The notes: generated by a model from the letters alone, not told the origin. A DNA stretch of 64,000 nucleotides from an uncultured Maribacter sp. (GCA_947498505.1 CANMKG010000001.1:434001-498000); one strand, 5' to 3'; shown: positions 17,511-25,951, counted from the stretch's first letter. Made by a program: numbers and translations.

Positions 17511-18023
17511 TTAATTTAATTCAAAATTGAAAGTAATTTTTACTTCGTTTTCTTCCTTTTCCTTTTTAATTATTACAATGTTATAGTCAGATGATAATAT
17601 TGTTGAATTGCCAACCAGTTTATTCCGGTTTTTCTTAAAAGTTATAAAAATTGGCTTGCTTATGTTCTTAATAGTTAAATTTCCATGAACAATAAAATTA
17701 CCGCTATTACCTTCAATTTTTGTGCTCTTAAATTTTATTTTAGGATAGTCATCTTCATTAAAATACTTATCACTTTTTAAAGACCAATTTCTTAAAAAAT
17801 TTCCTGAATCAAGAGTGCTTACATCTACAGTACCTTCGAAAACCGATTCGGTAATATTACTTAAATTAATTTTTGAAGAAGATTTAAATCCAGAGAGTGT
17901 TCCTTTTACTTTTTTAGCAATAAACTCAAAAGTTATATCTGCAGAACTAATTTGCGCAGTTTCCTGAGCATTAAGTGTCAACGCAAGTAGCATTAAAATG
18001 GATAGAGAAATAAGTTTTTTCAT
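17511..18023 (-). CDS. YceI-family periplasmic protein
   Basis: The 170-residue protein has a signal peptide (MKKLISLSILMLLALTLNA) and then the YceI lipocalin-like barrel: ITFEFIAKKVKGTLSGF, VFEGTVDVSTLDSGN, KYFNEDDYPKIKFKST and NLTIKNISKPIFITF. Structurally known members bind isoprenoid or other long lipids. It converges with the type III PKS block and ends 28 bases from it, so any link to a lipid product of that block is only a suggestion. It is probably periplasmic. Confidence 0.88.
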   Translation of the reverse strand: MKKLISLSILMLLALTLNAQETAQISSADITFEFIAKKVKGTLSGFKSSSKINLSNITESVFEGTVDVSTLDSGNFLRNWSLKSDKYFNEDDYPKIKFKSTKIEGNSGNFIVHGNLTIKNISKPIFITFKKNRNKLVGNSTILSSDYNIVIIKKEKEENEVKITFNFELN

Positions 18024-18136
18024 TTTTCAAGAGTATTTATAGCAAAATAAGCATGTATTGGATAAGTCGGTATAATGTATAAAAATTTCGATTAATTGAT
18101 TAAATAAAATAAAAATATGGTCATATAAAGCAAAAG

Positions 18137-18147
18137 TAGTACTTTGG
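18137..18147 (+). promoter_or_regulatory. Possible -7 box before the secreted 122-residue protein gene
   Basis: A TACTTTGG sequence at 18140-18147, similar to the flavobacterial TAnnTTTG box, lies about 22 bases before the ATG at 18170. No convincing -33 element is seen, so this is a weak assignment. Confidence 0.25.
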
Positions 18148-18169
18148 TTATGAACACAATTATGAGATT

Positions 18170-18538
18170 ATGAAGACTTCTAAGCTAGTTTTATTTGGTT
18201 TTGGATTTTTTATGATAGGGGTTGTTAACGTGCATGCGCAAAAATCACAGACTACTATCTCAAATAAAACTATTCTACAAACTAATGAAAATACTAATGT
18301 AAAAAAGCATACAGTAATGGATAGGTTTGAACCCAAATTAGTTGTTCCTCACGAAGAAAGAATAGCCTTAAAGGAAAAATACAATGAGTTTATTGTTAAT
18401 GCCAAAGTTGCTATAGATACGCTTCAAATTTCTGACCGTAAAAGAAGAAGACTTTTAAAGGATCTAAAAGAAAGTCCTTTTTCTAATCGGTTATCTAAGG
18501 TTATGATGGTAGAAACGCAATTCGAAGAAGATAATTAA
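18170..18538 (+). CDS. Hypothetical secreted protein
   Basis: A 122-residue protein with an N-terminal signal peptide (MKTSKLVLFGFGFFMIGVV, cleavage probably after VHAQ). The mature part is hydrophilic and charged, with a basic cluster DRKRRRLLKDLK near residue 90. No known domain is recognised. It stands alone between YceI and the HPF gene and ends just before a strong bidirectional terminator. The signal peptide, good start codon and terminator support it as a real gene; function is unknown. Confidence 0.7.
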   Translation: MKTSKLVLFGFGFFMIGVVNVHAQKSQTTISNKTILQTNENTNVKKHTVMDRFEPKLVVPHEERIALKEKYNEFIVNAKVAIDTLQISDRKRRRLLKDLKESPFSNRLSKVMMVETQFEEDN

Positions 18539-18562
18539 AAGATATTAAAGTAATATCAAAAT

Positions 18563-18598
18563 AAAAAACCTCCTTGGACTGTGACAAGGAGGTTTTTT
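18563..18598. terminator. Bidirectional rho-independent terminator
   Basis: Perfect 8-bp GC-containing stem CCTCCTTG (18569-18576) with CAAGGAGG (18585-18592), an 8-base loop, and flanking A6 and T6 tracts. It separates two convergent genes (18170-18538 and 18601-18903) and can serve both strands. Confidence 0.92.
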
Positions 18599-18600
18599 AT

Positions 18601-18903
18601 TTAATGTGTCCGCATTTTTGCTTTTCTTTTAGATAATTGCCGTTCTAAATCGCTAATGGCTTCGGCTATAGAAGCTTCATAGCTGCTATGGCTGGCTTCA
18701 GAAAACAATCGTGGCCCTGGAGCACTAAGTCTCATTTTACATATTTTTCCAGTGCTTGGTTCGGATGTATTTTCTTTTTTAAAAAAGACATCAGCTCTAA
18801 CAATAAAATCATACTTATCCATTAATTTATCAAGCTTTTCAGCTGCCATAATTTCCAGACGATTACTGGCTTTTACATCGTCGTATTCAAAATTTATGTT
18901 CAT
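18601..18903 (-). CDS. hpf: Ribosome hibernation-promoting factor (short HPF/RaiA family)
   Basis: The 100-residue protein follows the HPF/RaiA N-terminal fold: NINFEYDDVKASNRLEIMAAEKLDKLMDKYD, the FFKKEN strand, KMRLSAPGPRLFSE, and the C-terminal helix EASIAEAISDLERQLSKRKAK. This is the short form, without the long-HPF dimerisation domain. Members bind the 30S decoding region and drive ribosomes to an inactive state in stationary phase. It is transcribed alone, with the terminator at 18563-18598 directly downstream. Confidence 0.9.
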   Translation of the reverse strand: MNINFEYDDVKASNRLEIMAAEKLDKLMDKYDFIVRADVFFKKENTSEPSTGKICKMRLSAPGPRLFSEASHSSYEASIAEAISDLERQLSKRKAKMRTH

Positions 18904-19110
18904 ATTAAAACTTTTACTTAAGATAGTTAAATGCTACAGAATATACAAGAATTATTAACAGTTATGTAAGAATTTTTGATGTGAATAAAAGGTTAAATTT
19001 TAATAAGATGACATATATCAGGTTGTAATAAGGAGTTAATTTGTTAATTTGCATTTTATAAGAAAATTCCTTCAAATTAAATCAAAGTGAAACATAATTT
19101 ATCACATAAT

Positions 19111-19431
19111 ATGAAAGAGCCTCAAATTCGTAAACCCAATAATGAAAATTGTTTGCACTCCATGGAAAGGAGTTATCAAAAACTGTTGATATTAAAAGGG
19201 AAGCTTAGCTCATATGTATATGAACCCCGTACTTATGACTCCTTTGAACAGGCTCAAGAGCTTAGGTACGATCTTGAAAGATTAAGCTTATCTCATTTGG
19301 AGATTATGAACTTGGTTAAGGATAAAAAACAATATATAAGCGAAGTGCTAAAAAAATCGATGGATTTATTATTGGAGGCCAAAAAATTAGAAAACGGCAT
19401 AGAAAGTTATATCTATACCGTTCGTAATTAA
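19111..19431 (+). CDS. Hypothetical helical protein
   Basis: From the ATG at 19111 the protein has 106 residues; a GTG at 19087 would add eight. It is predicted helical and charged throughout (for example NCLHSMERSYQKLLILKGKLS and LEIMNLVKDKKQYISEVLKK), with no signal peptide, membrane segment or known motif. It stands alone after a 180-bp AT-rich gap. The open frame and lack of a competing gene support it; I cannot assign a function. Confidence 0.6.
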   Translation: MKEPQIRKPNNENCLHSMERSYQKLLILKGKLSSYVYEPRTYDSFEQAQELRYDLERLSLSHLEIMNLVKDKKQYISEVLKKSMDLLLEAKKLENGIESYIYTVRN

Positions 19432-19453
19432 TATTTAAGAAGATTAATTTAAC

Positions 19454-19900
19454 TTAGTTAACAGAGATTAATTCAACTTCGAAAATTAAAACTGCACCTC
19501 CTGGAATACTTCCTCTTCCTTGATTTCCATATCCTAAATGAGAAGGGACGAGTAAAATTCCGCTTCCTCCTTCCTTAAAAAGGGGAATGCCTTCAGTCCA
19601 GCCTGCGATTACTTCTCTTAAGTTGAAAGAAATAGGACCATTTCTATTTTCGTCAAAAATAGTACCATCGGTAAAGTAACCCTTATAATTAACAGAAACA
19701 TTTGAGTCAGCATTTGGTTGACTACCAGTACCTGGTTCGGTAATGATATAATGTAATCCTGACGAACTTTTTTGAGCAGCAAGATTGTTTGTAGCTAAAT
19801 AATTAACAATTTCTTTTTCATTTTCTGCAACATAATCTATGTCATCTTCCGAACAAGAAAAAACAAAGACACAAGCTAATAATAAGTAAATTTTTTTCAA
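19454..19900 (-). CDS. FKBP-type peptidyl-prolyl cis-trans isomerase, lipoprotein
   Basis: The C-terminal 90 residues are an FKBP domain (VSVNYKGYFTDGTIFDENR, VIAGWTEGIPLFKEGG, GYGNQGRGSIPGGAVLIFEVEL), which catalyses proline isomerisation. The N-terminus is a lipoprotein signal (KKIYLLLACVFVFSC, lipid Cys followed by SEDD). I placed the start at a TTG at 19900, which gives a clean signal; the frame is open to another TTG at 19942, and no ATG is available. It likely helps fold proteins in the periplasm, anchored to a membrane. Confidence 0.87.
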   Translation of the reverse strand: MKKIYLLLACVFVFSCSEDDIDYVAENEKEIVNYLATNNLAAQKSSSGLHYIITEPGTGSQPNADSNVSVNYKGYFTDGTIFDENRNGPISFNLREVIAGWTEGIPLFKEGGSGILLVPSHLGYGNQGRGSIPGGAVLIFEVELISVN

Positions 19901-19953
19901 AGTAATTTTTTTTTGAGTTTCTTCAAATATAATAAAATTCAAAAACGTATTTT

Positions 19954-21144
19954 TTATTTTTTAATTGACAACAAATAAGCCTGTTTTGCCATTTCCAACT
20001 CTTCATTAGTTGGGATAACCAAAACTTTAACTTTAGCATCTACTTTTTGAACTTCTCTAAGACTATTTTGCTTAACTTCATTTTTAACTTTGTCAATTTG
20101 AATTCCAAAAATATCTAAGTTTTCACAAACCATTGCTCTTAAAGTGCTAGAGTTTTCACCTATACCCGCGGTAAATATTAGGGCATCAAGTCCGTTTAAT
20201 GCAGCAGTATAACTTCCTATATATTTTTTTATGCGATACGCTGCAATGTGTAGTGCAAGTTGGCAATCGGTATTTCCTTTTTTTGCTTCACTTTCGATAT
20301 CTCTTAAATCTGAAAATCCAGTAAGCCCAATAAATCCACTTTCCTTTTGAAGCATTTGATTTACTTTTTCTGATGACAGCTGCAAACTACCCATTAAATA
20401 AAAAATAACGGATTGATCAATATCTCCACTTCGAGTACCCATTACTAATCCATTGCAAGGACCAAAACCTAGTGAGTGATCTATACTTTTTCCGTTTTTG
20501 ATTGCTGTGATGCTACAACCATTACCCAAATGAATACTTATGATACTACTTTTTGGTTTTTGTAGATATTCAATAGCCTGTTCGGATACATATTTGTGAC
20601 TAGTACCATGAAAACCATATAATCTAATATGGTTTTCATCAGCCAATTGCTTAGGAATTGCATAACGAAATGCTTTTTCAGGAATTGATTGATGAAAAGC
20701 GGTATCAAAAATTGCAATTTGAGTTGCTTTTTTAAACAATTCAATAGCTACTTTAACCCCTGTTGCATTTGCGGGGTTGTGTAAAGGTGCTAACGAAGAT
20801 AAACGTTGTATTTCGTTTAAAACTTTAGAGTTAATCACAGTGGTTTTGTCAAACTTATTTCCACCATGTACAATTCTATGGGCAACAACGTCAATATCAT
20901 CAGGGTGTTGCAAAACACCTATTTTGTTATCCATTAGCAGTTTATTAATTGCTGCAAGACCATTTTTATGGTTAGATAGCGTATGTAATTCAGAAATAGA
21001 ATGTTCTCCTGCTTGGTAATGAATTTTAGCGTTGTCAAGACCAATACGTTCTGCTAAACCTTTACAAATAACCTTTGCTTCGGGCATTTGAATAACTTGA
21101 AATTTAATGGAAGAACTCCCAGAATTAATAACCAGAATTTGCAT
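19954..21144 (-). CDS. ackA: Acetate kinase
   Basis: AckA makes ATP and acetate from acetyl phosphate. The protein has the N-terminal phosphate-binding segment ILVINSGSSSIKFQ, VAHRIVHGGNKF, IFDTAFHQSIPEKAFRYAIP, IHLGNGCSITAIKNG and the C-terminal IFTAGIGENSSTLR. From the ATG at 21144 it is 396 residues, normal for the family; an earlier in-frame start at 21165 would overlap pta and add seven unlikely residues. It lies 13 bases downstream of pta, forming the usual pta-ackA operon. Confidence 0.97.
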   Translation of the reverse strand: MQILVINSGSSSIKFQVIQMPEAKVICKGLAERIGLDNAKIHYQAGEHSISELHTLSNHKNGLAAINKLLMDNKIGVLQHPDDIDVVAHRIVHGGNKFDKTTVINSKVLNEIQRLSSLAPLHNPANATGVKVAIELFKKATQIAIFDTAFHQSIPEKAFRYAIPKQLADENHIRLYGFHGTSHKYVSEQAIEYLQKPKSSIISIHLGNGCSITAIKNGKSIDHSLGFGPCNGLVMGTRSGDIDQSVIFYLMGSLQLSSEKVNQMLQKESGFIGLTGFSDLRDIESEAKKGNTDCQLALHIAAYRIKKYIGSYTAALNGLDALIFTAGIGENSSTLRAMVCENLDIFGIQIDKVKNEVKQNSLREVQKVDAKVKVLVIPTNEELEMAKQAYLLSIKK

Positions 21145-21157
21145 ATATTGTTTTGTT

Positions 21158-23248
21158 TTAAACATTTTGAGCTTGAATCGCAGTTACAATTACAGTGTTG
21201 AAAACATCTTCAACTGTGCATCCTCTACTTAAATCATTTACAGGTTTGTTTAAGCCTTGCAACATTGGTCCAATCGCCAAGGCACCAGTTTCTCTTTGTA
21301 CCGCTTTATAGGTGTTGTTTCCAGTATTAAGATCGGGGAAAATTAACACAGAAGCTTGTCCTGCAACATCAGAATTTGGTAATTTACTTTTTCCAACTAG
21401 AGGATCCACAGCCGCATCATATTGTATTGGGCCTTCAATTTGTAGATGAGGGTGACTTTGTTTAACGAGTTCAGTAGCCTGTCTTACTTTATCTACTTCC
21501 GCCCCTTTACCTGAACTACCAGATGAATAAGACAACATTGCAATTTTAGCTGTAATCCCAAAAGCTTCTGCAGAGGCTGCTGTTGAAATCGCAATTTCCG
21601 CTAATTGCTCCGCAGTAGGGTTGGGGTTTATTGCGCAATCTGCAAACGCAGAAACTCGGTTTTCTAAACACATAAAAAATACTGATGAAACTACACCTAT
21701 TCCTGGCTTGGTTTTTACAAATTGCAAGGCAGGTCGAATGGTATGTTGAGTAGTATGTACTGCACCAGACACCATTCCATCTGCGTCACCTTTATAAACC
21801 ATCATAGTACCAAAATATGAAACATCTAAAATGGTATCTCTTGCCATATCCATATTCACCCCTTTATGTTTTCTAAGCTCATAAAAGGTTTCTACGTATT
21901 CATCTAATTTTGAAGATGTTTCCGGATTAAGGTAGTTGAGGTTGGACCCGTCTAAACCAAGTGACATTATTTTCTTCTCTATATAGTCTACGTTACCTAA
22001 CAAAGTAATTTCAACAATTCCTAAATTAGTTAGCTGGCATGCAGCTTCCAAAATTCTAGAGTCTTTTCCTTCTGGCAATACAATGTGTTTTTTGTCCTGT
22101 TTTGCTCGTTGTAAAAGGTTGTACTGAAACATTCTTGGGGTTGTGCCTTTTGGAGTATAAGTTTTTAAACGCTCTAATAGAGATTCTCCATCAATATAAG
22201 TGTCAAATAGTGAAATAGAAGTATTTATTTTTTGCTTACTTTCCGCATATATTTTGGATTTTATATTACCAATAGCATTTGCAGTGTTAAAAGTACCTAG
22301 TTTAACAGAGATTATAGGGGTATTAATTTTAAAACCTTCTAAAAGACGCATTATCGAAGGTTCTGGAATAAGACCACCGGTTAAAACAATACCCGAAATT
22401 GAGGGATAATTTTCAGACCAATGTGCTTGCAATGCTCCTAAAAGAATATCTGCTCTGTCACCTGGTGTAATTACAAGAGTATTATTGTCTTCTACATGAT
22501 TTAAATAGTGGTGTAATTGCATAGCGCCAACCCCAAAACGTCCTGTTTGATTATCTAGATAGGTGTCTCCAAACAATACTTCTCCATTTAATTCTTCTAA
22601 AATTTCTTTTAGTGTGGGATGAGATAAGTTAACTACTCTAGGAAGAGTATATGCTGTTGCTTTTTCTTTAAGTTCGTCATTTAAATTTTTGTTTACAACC
22701 TCCATGTTTTCAGGTCGTACCTTATTGGCGATAACAGCTAAAACTTCAATACCTTTTTGAATGTAGGAGTTAACAGCAGATTCTAGGTTACCACAAAACT
22801 CTTCTAATTTTTTTCCAACCGAATTATCTACAAGAATTACGGGAGTGCCAAGGTTTTTAGCTATGGCAGTGTTTAAATCAAATTCAATTACGCTGCTGTC
22901 ACTAGAAAAGTCACTGCCCTCAACAAGAACAAAATCGAAACGTTTTTCAAAATCTTTGTATTTGGCTATAATTTCATCGAGAATATCTCCTTTACGGCCA
23001 TTGTTGTACATGTCTATAACTTGACTTTGAGTAAGAGCAAAAGCGTCTTGAGGAACAATATCCAGATTAAAATGAGAAATAACAGTGTGAAGATGATTAT
23101 CAACGCCTTCTGAGTATACATCATCAATTACAGGTCTGAAATAGCCAACTTTGGCCATTTTTCCTAGAAGTAATTTCATTAATCCTAAAACTACCAACGA
23201 TTTACCACTGTGAGATTCAAGAGTGGCGATATAAAGAGCTTTTGTCAT
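21158..23248 (-). CDS. pta: Phosphate acetyltransferase (long, three-domain form)
   Basis: Pta converts acetyl-CoA and phosphate to acetyl phosphate. At 696 residues it is the long form: a BioD-like P-loop-type N-terminus (YIATLESHSGKSLVVLGLMK), a middle DRTGG-type domain (around LVITPGDRADILLGAL), and the catalytic PTA domain in the last 330 residues (IVLPEGKDSRILEAA, VSGAVHTTQHTIRPALQ, GPIQYDAAVDPLVG). It is the first gene of pta-ackA. The N-terminal domains in long Pta proteins are regulatory. A TATTTTTG box lies about 50 bases upstream. Confidence 0.97.
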   Translation of the reverse strand: MTKALYIATLESHSGKSLVVLGLMKLLLGKMAKVGYFRPVIDDVYSEGVDNHLHTVISHFNLDIVPQDAFALTQSQVIDMYNNGRKGDILDEIIAKYKDFEKRFDFVLVEGSDFSSDSSVIEFDLNTAIAKNLGTPVILVDNSVGKKLEEFCGNLESAVNSYIQKGIEVLAVIANKVRPENMEVVNKNLNDELKEKATAYTLPRVVNLSHPTLKEILEELNGEVLFGDTYLDNQTGRFGVGAMQLHHYLNHVEDNNTLVITPGDRADILLGALQAHWSENYPSISGIVLTGGLIPEPSIMRLLEGFKINTPIISVKLGTFNTANAIGNIKSKIYAESKQKINTSISLFDTYIDGESLLERLKTYTPKGTTPRMFQYNLLQRAKQDKKHIVLPEGKDSRILEAACQLTNLGIVEITLLGNVDYIEKKIMSLGLDGSNLNYLNPETSSKLDEYVETFYELRKHKGVNMDMARDTILDVSYFGTMMVYKGDADGMVSGAVHTTQHTIRPALQFVKTKPGIGVVSSVFFMCLENRVSAFADCAINPNPTAEQLAEIAISTAASAEAFGITAKIAMLSYSSGSSGKGAEVDKVRQATELVKQSHPHLQIEGPIQYDAAVDPLVGKSKLPNSDVAGQASVLIFPDLNTGNNTYKAVQRETGALAIGPMLQGLNKPVNDLSRGCTVEDVFNTVIVTAIQAQNV

Positions 23249-23586
23249 TTAATATATGATTTATACTACCCCTTTAAAAGGTACAATAATTATACATTCA
23301 AAAATATTGCAATACAAATAATGCTAATATGAGAATTGTTAGTTTTTAGTGACGAATAAATTGGTAGAGGACTTTTATGTCTTATTTCAAATACAATTGT
23401 ATCTAAAATAGGATATTGAAATTGCAAAAAACGCTGCTAAAGTGAATTAGTAGTCAATATAGGTCTTATAATTTTCATTTTTAATTAATTGACTATTAGT
23501 TGCTTATTTGTTTTGTCAAGTTTTTTATAAGTTGTTTTTTCCACAGTTTAAGTTTTAAGTGCCTAACTTAAAGTTAAAATATAAAA
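23249..23586. other. Divergent intergenic region between pta and the GH16 gene
   Basis: This 338-base AT-rich region has no open frame I would call a gene. On the minus strand a perfect TAnnTTTG box (TATTTTTG, 23299-23306 read in reverse) could serve pta with a 5' leader of about 45 bases. No convincing promoter is seen for the GH16 gene, and no hairpin with a T-run is present. Confidence 0.5.
23299..23306 (-). promoter_or_regulatory. Candidate -7 box of the pta-ackA promoter
   Basis: The minus strand reads TATTTTTG, an exact match to the Bacteroidota TAnnTTTG -7 consensus, about 50 bases before the pta ATG. No clear -33 TTTG sits at the usual spacing. Confidence 0.35.
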
Positions 23587-24522
23587 ATGAAGAAGTCATC
23601 GTCGTTTACTAAGTTGTTTATAATACTTATTAATTTATGTCTTTTTTCTTGTGGAAGCAGTTCTAATGAAGATGTTATTCTTGAGGAAGAAATGAAAGAA
23701 GAGGAAAAGAAAATAGAGGAGGAAGAGGAGCAGATTCCGGTGTATGATTATTCTGGTTTAACACCACCAGAGGCGCCCGAAGGTATGGAGTGGGAGGAAG
23801 TTGCTGAATTGTCGGATGAATTTAATGACTCTTTTGATGATAGTAAATGGTTTAAATCTTTATGGAATTATGGTGTTCCAGTACAAATGCGAGCGGAGAA
23901 TTCAGGTGTTGATGACGGTAATTTATGGATAAAGGCTACATATGATAGTGGAGCAGAAAGATGGTTTGAAACTTCGCGAGTAATGTCTAAAACTCGAATA
24001 AACTACCCCATGTATACTGTTAGTCGCATTAAAAATGCACATATATCGGCGTACAATACCTTTTGGTTAAATAATGGTGATATTTCAAATAGAAATGAAA
24101 TAGATGTTATCGAAAATAACTCTAAACCCTCTTGCAATTGCCAACCTGATTTTCCTTGGCAAATGAACTCACAGTATTTTCACGTTGTAAATGATGATAC
24201 AAAACGGAATAAAGGAAATTTTGATAACAGGAACCTTTCTGATAATAACCCACTTAAGGGTGTAAAATGGAATGAAGAGTACCACACTTTTGGTGTATGG
24301 TGGAAAGATGCTACTAATATTCAATTTTATTTAGACGGGGAGCCTGCTGGTAGTGTTGTTTCTGTTAGAGATTTTACCCGAGAACTAAATATAATTTGGG
24401 ATTTATGGACCGTAGATGAGCCATGGTTAGGTGGTCTTCCAGAAATTAATGATTTATCAAACGATATGGTTAATACTATGAAGGTAGATTGGATACATAC
24501 TTATTCGTTAGTTGAAAAGTAA
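23587..24522 (+). CDS. Glycoside hydrolase family 16 lipoprotein, agarase/porphyranase-like
   Basis: The 311-residue protein has a lipoprotein signal (lipid Cys in CLFSCGSSS), then a strongly acidic linker of about 30 residues (EEEMKEEEKKIEEEEEQ). The catalytic domain opens with ELSDEFNDSFDDSKWFKSLW and has the GH16 signature EIDVIE with Glu171, Asp173 and Glu176, the nucleophile, assisting Asp and acid/base. The start resembles marine beta-agarases and porphyranases more than laminarinases. It would cleave a red-algal galactan at the cell surface. No SusC/SusD pair or other carbohydrate gene adjoins it, so it is not in a visible utilisation locus. Confidence 0.85.
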   Translation: MKKSSSFTKLFIILINLCLFSCGSSSNEDVILEEEMKEEEKKIEEEEEQIPVYDYSGLTPPEAPEGMEWEEVAELSDEFNDSFDDSKWFKSLWNYGVPVQMRAENSGVDDGNLWIKATYDSGAERWFETSRVMSKTRINYPMYTVSRIKNAHISAYNTFWLNNGDISNRNEIDVIENNSKPSCNCQPDFPWQMNSQYFHVVNDDTKRNKGNFDNRNLSDNNPLKGVKWNEEYHTFGVWWKDATNIQFYLDGEPAGSVVSVRDFTRELNIIWDLWTVDEPWLGGLPEINDLSNDMVNTMKVDWIHTYSLVEK

Positions 24523-24547
24523 TAGTTAGTTTACACATGTTTGTTTT

Positions 24548-24579
24548 GGCAGTAACCTTCATATGTTGCTGCCTTTTTT
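24548..24579 (+). terminator. Rho-independent terminator of the GH16 gene
   Basis: Nine-base arms (24548-24556 and 24565-24573), GGCAG and CTGCC plus AAC/GTT with one internal mismatch, are followed by six T. It lies 25 bases after the GH16 stop codon. Confidence 0.8.
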
Positions 24580-24914
24580 ATATAATATTTTTTAGCGTAA
24601 TAGCGTAATTGGAATACACTATTTTATTTTAGTTTTTTACTAAGTTACTTTTTCATGTTAAAGGCTATTCAGATAATTGCCATGTTACAGTTTTTTTATC
24701 GTTTATTGTGTTTAAACATAAAAAGTATTACCAAAAACTAATTTTTTGGCTTTTGGTTGTGTTAACGATAGGGGATGACGATTATAATCTTTTTGTGAAA
24801 CGTGCCAACTGGTTTTTTTCATGATACATTAAGTATTATAAATCAGGGAACGAATTTTTTTGTCTGAAACTTTACATATACATTGTCCCCGGTTGCCGCT
24901 AGAATGAGCGCTCT

Positions 24915-25107
24915 CACTAATTTGTAATTAGTGGCGTACTGAGTATGAAGATAAAGTAACAAAAAATCCCCCGCTCTTCGAAGTTTGTAACTTCGTATAA
25001 TTAACAACATATTACAACATCGCATAGATAAAAGACAAAAGGTTGTAAAACAACATATAAAACTTTTCTACAATGCCAGTCGTCACGCTTCGAAATTACA
25101 AACTTCA
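24915..25107. repeat. Cluster of three REP-like palindromes sharing a TTTGTAA core
   Basis: Palindrome 1 (24915-24933) is CACTAATT-TGT-AATTAGTG, a perfect 8-bp stem. Palindrome 2 (24979-24995) is CGAAGT-TTGTA-ACTTCG, a perfect 6-bp stem. Palindrome 3 (25091-25107) is a degraded, inverted copy of palindrome 2. GCTCTT-like flanks (24973-24978 and 25109-25114) extend the inverted match between copies 2 and 3 to about 23-25 bases. All share the core TTTGTAA or its complement. The arrangement is like REP pairs mobilised by Y1-type transposases. Confidence 0.55.
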
Positions 25108-25244
25108 AAAGAGCTGTAGGATATCAATTTTGGAAATATTATAAAAAATCCATAGAATTAGGGAATGAAAGCGTTATTAAACAAAAAACAGATTATATTC
25201 GCAACAATCCATTAGAAAGTAGGTTTTTTGTACATACTAATTGA
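25059..25244 (+). pseudogene. Possible C-terminal remnant of a REP-associated (Y1-type) transposase
   Basis: An open stretch without a start codon ends in GYQFWKYYKKSIELGNES, then KQKTDYIRNNPLESRF, then a stop at 25242-25244. The phrase YIRNNPLE recalls the conserved C-terminal YIHNNPVKAG of IS200-like/RAYT transposases. The catalytic HUH motif and the rest of the protein are absent. Palindromes of the type these enzymes act on lie directly beside and inside it. The assignment rests on one short motif and is tentative. Confidence 0.35.
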
Positions 25245-25421
25245 TTGAAAATATTTGAGTAATTGAAATTTTCAGGATGACCATACTATTTTAGAAATAG
25301 ATAGTATGGGGTTTTTAGTTTGAGTTACTGCACTTGTGGATACTAGCGTTAGCTGGGGAATTTATATTTCATTAAAAAAGAAGGCGACAAGTTTGGTGGG
25401 ACTATTTTTTTAAAAAATATT

Positions 25422-25868
25422 ATGAAATTAATACTTACTTTAATATTTACTCTAAATATCAACTGTTGTCATAATTCAACAAATACTCAATGGAATAATT
25501 TATTGATTGGAGATTGGCGCGGCACTTACCCAAATGACTACAAAGAAGTTTATTTTAATGGCACATATAGTTATCTTTTTAGCGCTGCTATTGGAGAAAT
25601 TTATCCCATATATAGATATAAAGTGTCCGATGACAAATTAATTATTTTAAATAACGGTAATAACGAAATTAGAGGTACTAGACAACTAAGCGGATGCAAG
25701 TCAAAATTGAACATTAGTAGTGAAGCAGAAGTTGTAACCTATTATAAAATAGATGAAAACACCTATTTACTTTCCGATTATGTTACAGAAAAAATTGATA
25801 GAAAAACATTCTTAACGGCTTTTAAACGGCGTATGAATAAATATTACAAACAATATCCCCAACGTTAG
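25422..25868 (+). CDS. Hypothetical small lipoprotein (lipocalin-like)
   Basis: A 148-residue protein with a probable lipoprotein signal (MKLILTLIFTLNINCCHNST). The mature part has the pattern of small lipocalin-like lipoproteins of Bacteroidota: LLIGDWRGTYPNDYKEVYFN, then YRYKVSDDKLIILN. No catalytic motif or specific family is recognised. It follows the repeat-rich region and ends before a strong terminator, so it is probably expressed alone. Possible lateral origin cannot be judged from composition alone. Confidence 0.65.
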   Translation: MKLILTLIFTLNINCCHNSTNTQWNNLLIGDWRGTYPNDYKEVYFNGTYSYLFSAAIGEIYPIYRYKVSDDKLIILNNGNNEIRGTRQLSGCKSKLNISSEAEVVTYYKIDENTYLLSDYVTEKIDRKTFLTAFKRRMNKYYKQYPQR

Positions 25869-25917
25869 CACTAATATACGATAGTTACTTACAAGACAGA
25901 GTAAGAAAAAATATAAT

Positions 25918-25951
25918 CAAAGAACCACAACATTACCGTTGTGGTTCTTTG
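25918..25951. terminator. Bidirectional rho-independent terminator
   Basis: Perfect 14-bp stem CAAAGAACCACAAC (25918-25931) with GTTGTGGTTCTTTG (25938-25951), a 6-base loop, then TTTT on the plus strand. It lies between the convergent lipoprotein (25422-25868) and CDGSH (25954-26181) genes, two bases from the latter's stop. Confidence 0.9.

Larger units (their letters stand above)
24580..25421. other. Gene-poor region with repeat remnants
   Basis: About 840 bases without a supported gene. The first 250 bases are AT-rich with nothing recognised. From about 24880 to 25245 there are REP-like palindromes and a transposase-like fragment (entered separately). A 60-codon minus-strand frame (24843-25025) runs across the palindromes and is more likely repeat-derived than a gene. 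The last 170 bases before the lipoprotein gene at 25422 show nothing clear. Confidence 0.6.

Noticed and set aside
17474-17524. Inverted repeat TTGAATTAAA/TTTAATTCAA between convergent genes
   Set aside because: All-AT-dominated stem with a 31-base loop overlapping stop codons; too weak to call a terminator.
25335-25875. Integron-like cassette flanked by GCGTTAGC and ACGTTAGC
   Set aside because: The shared core is only about 7 bases, it does not fit the GTTRRRY attC consensus, and there is no integrase or matching inverse core.
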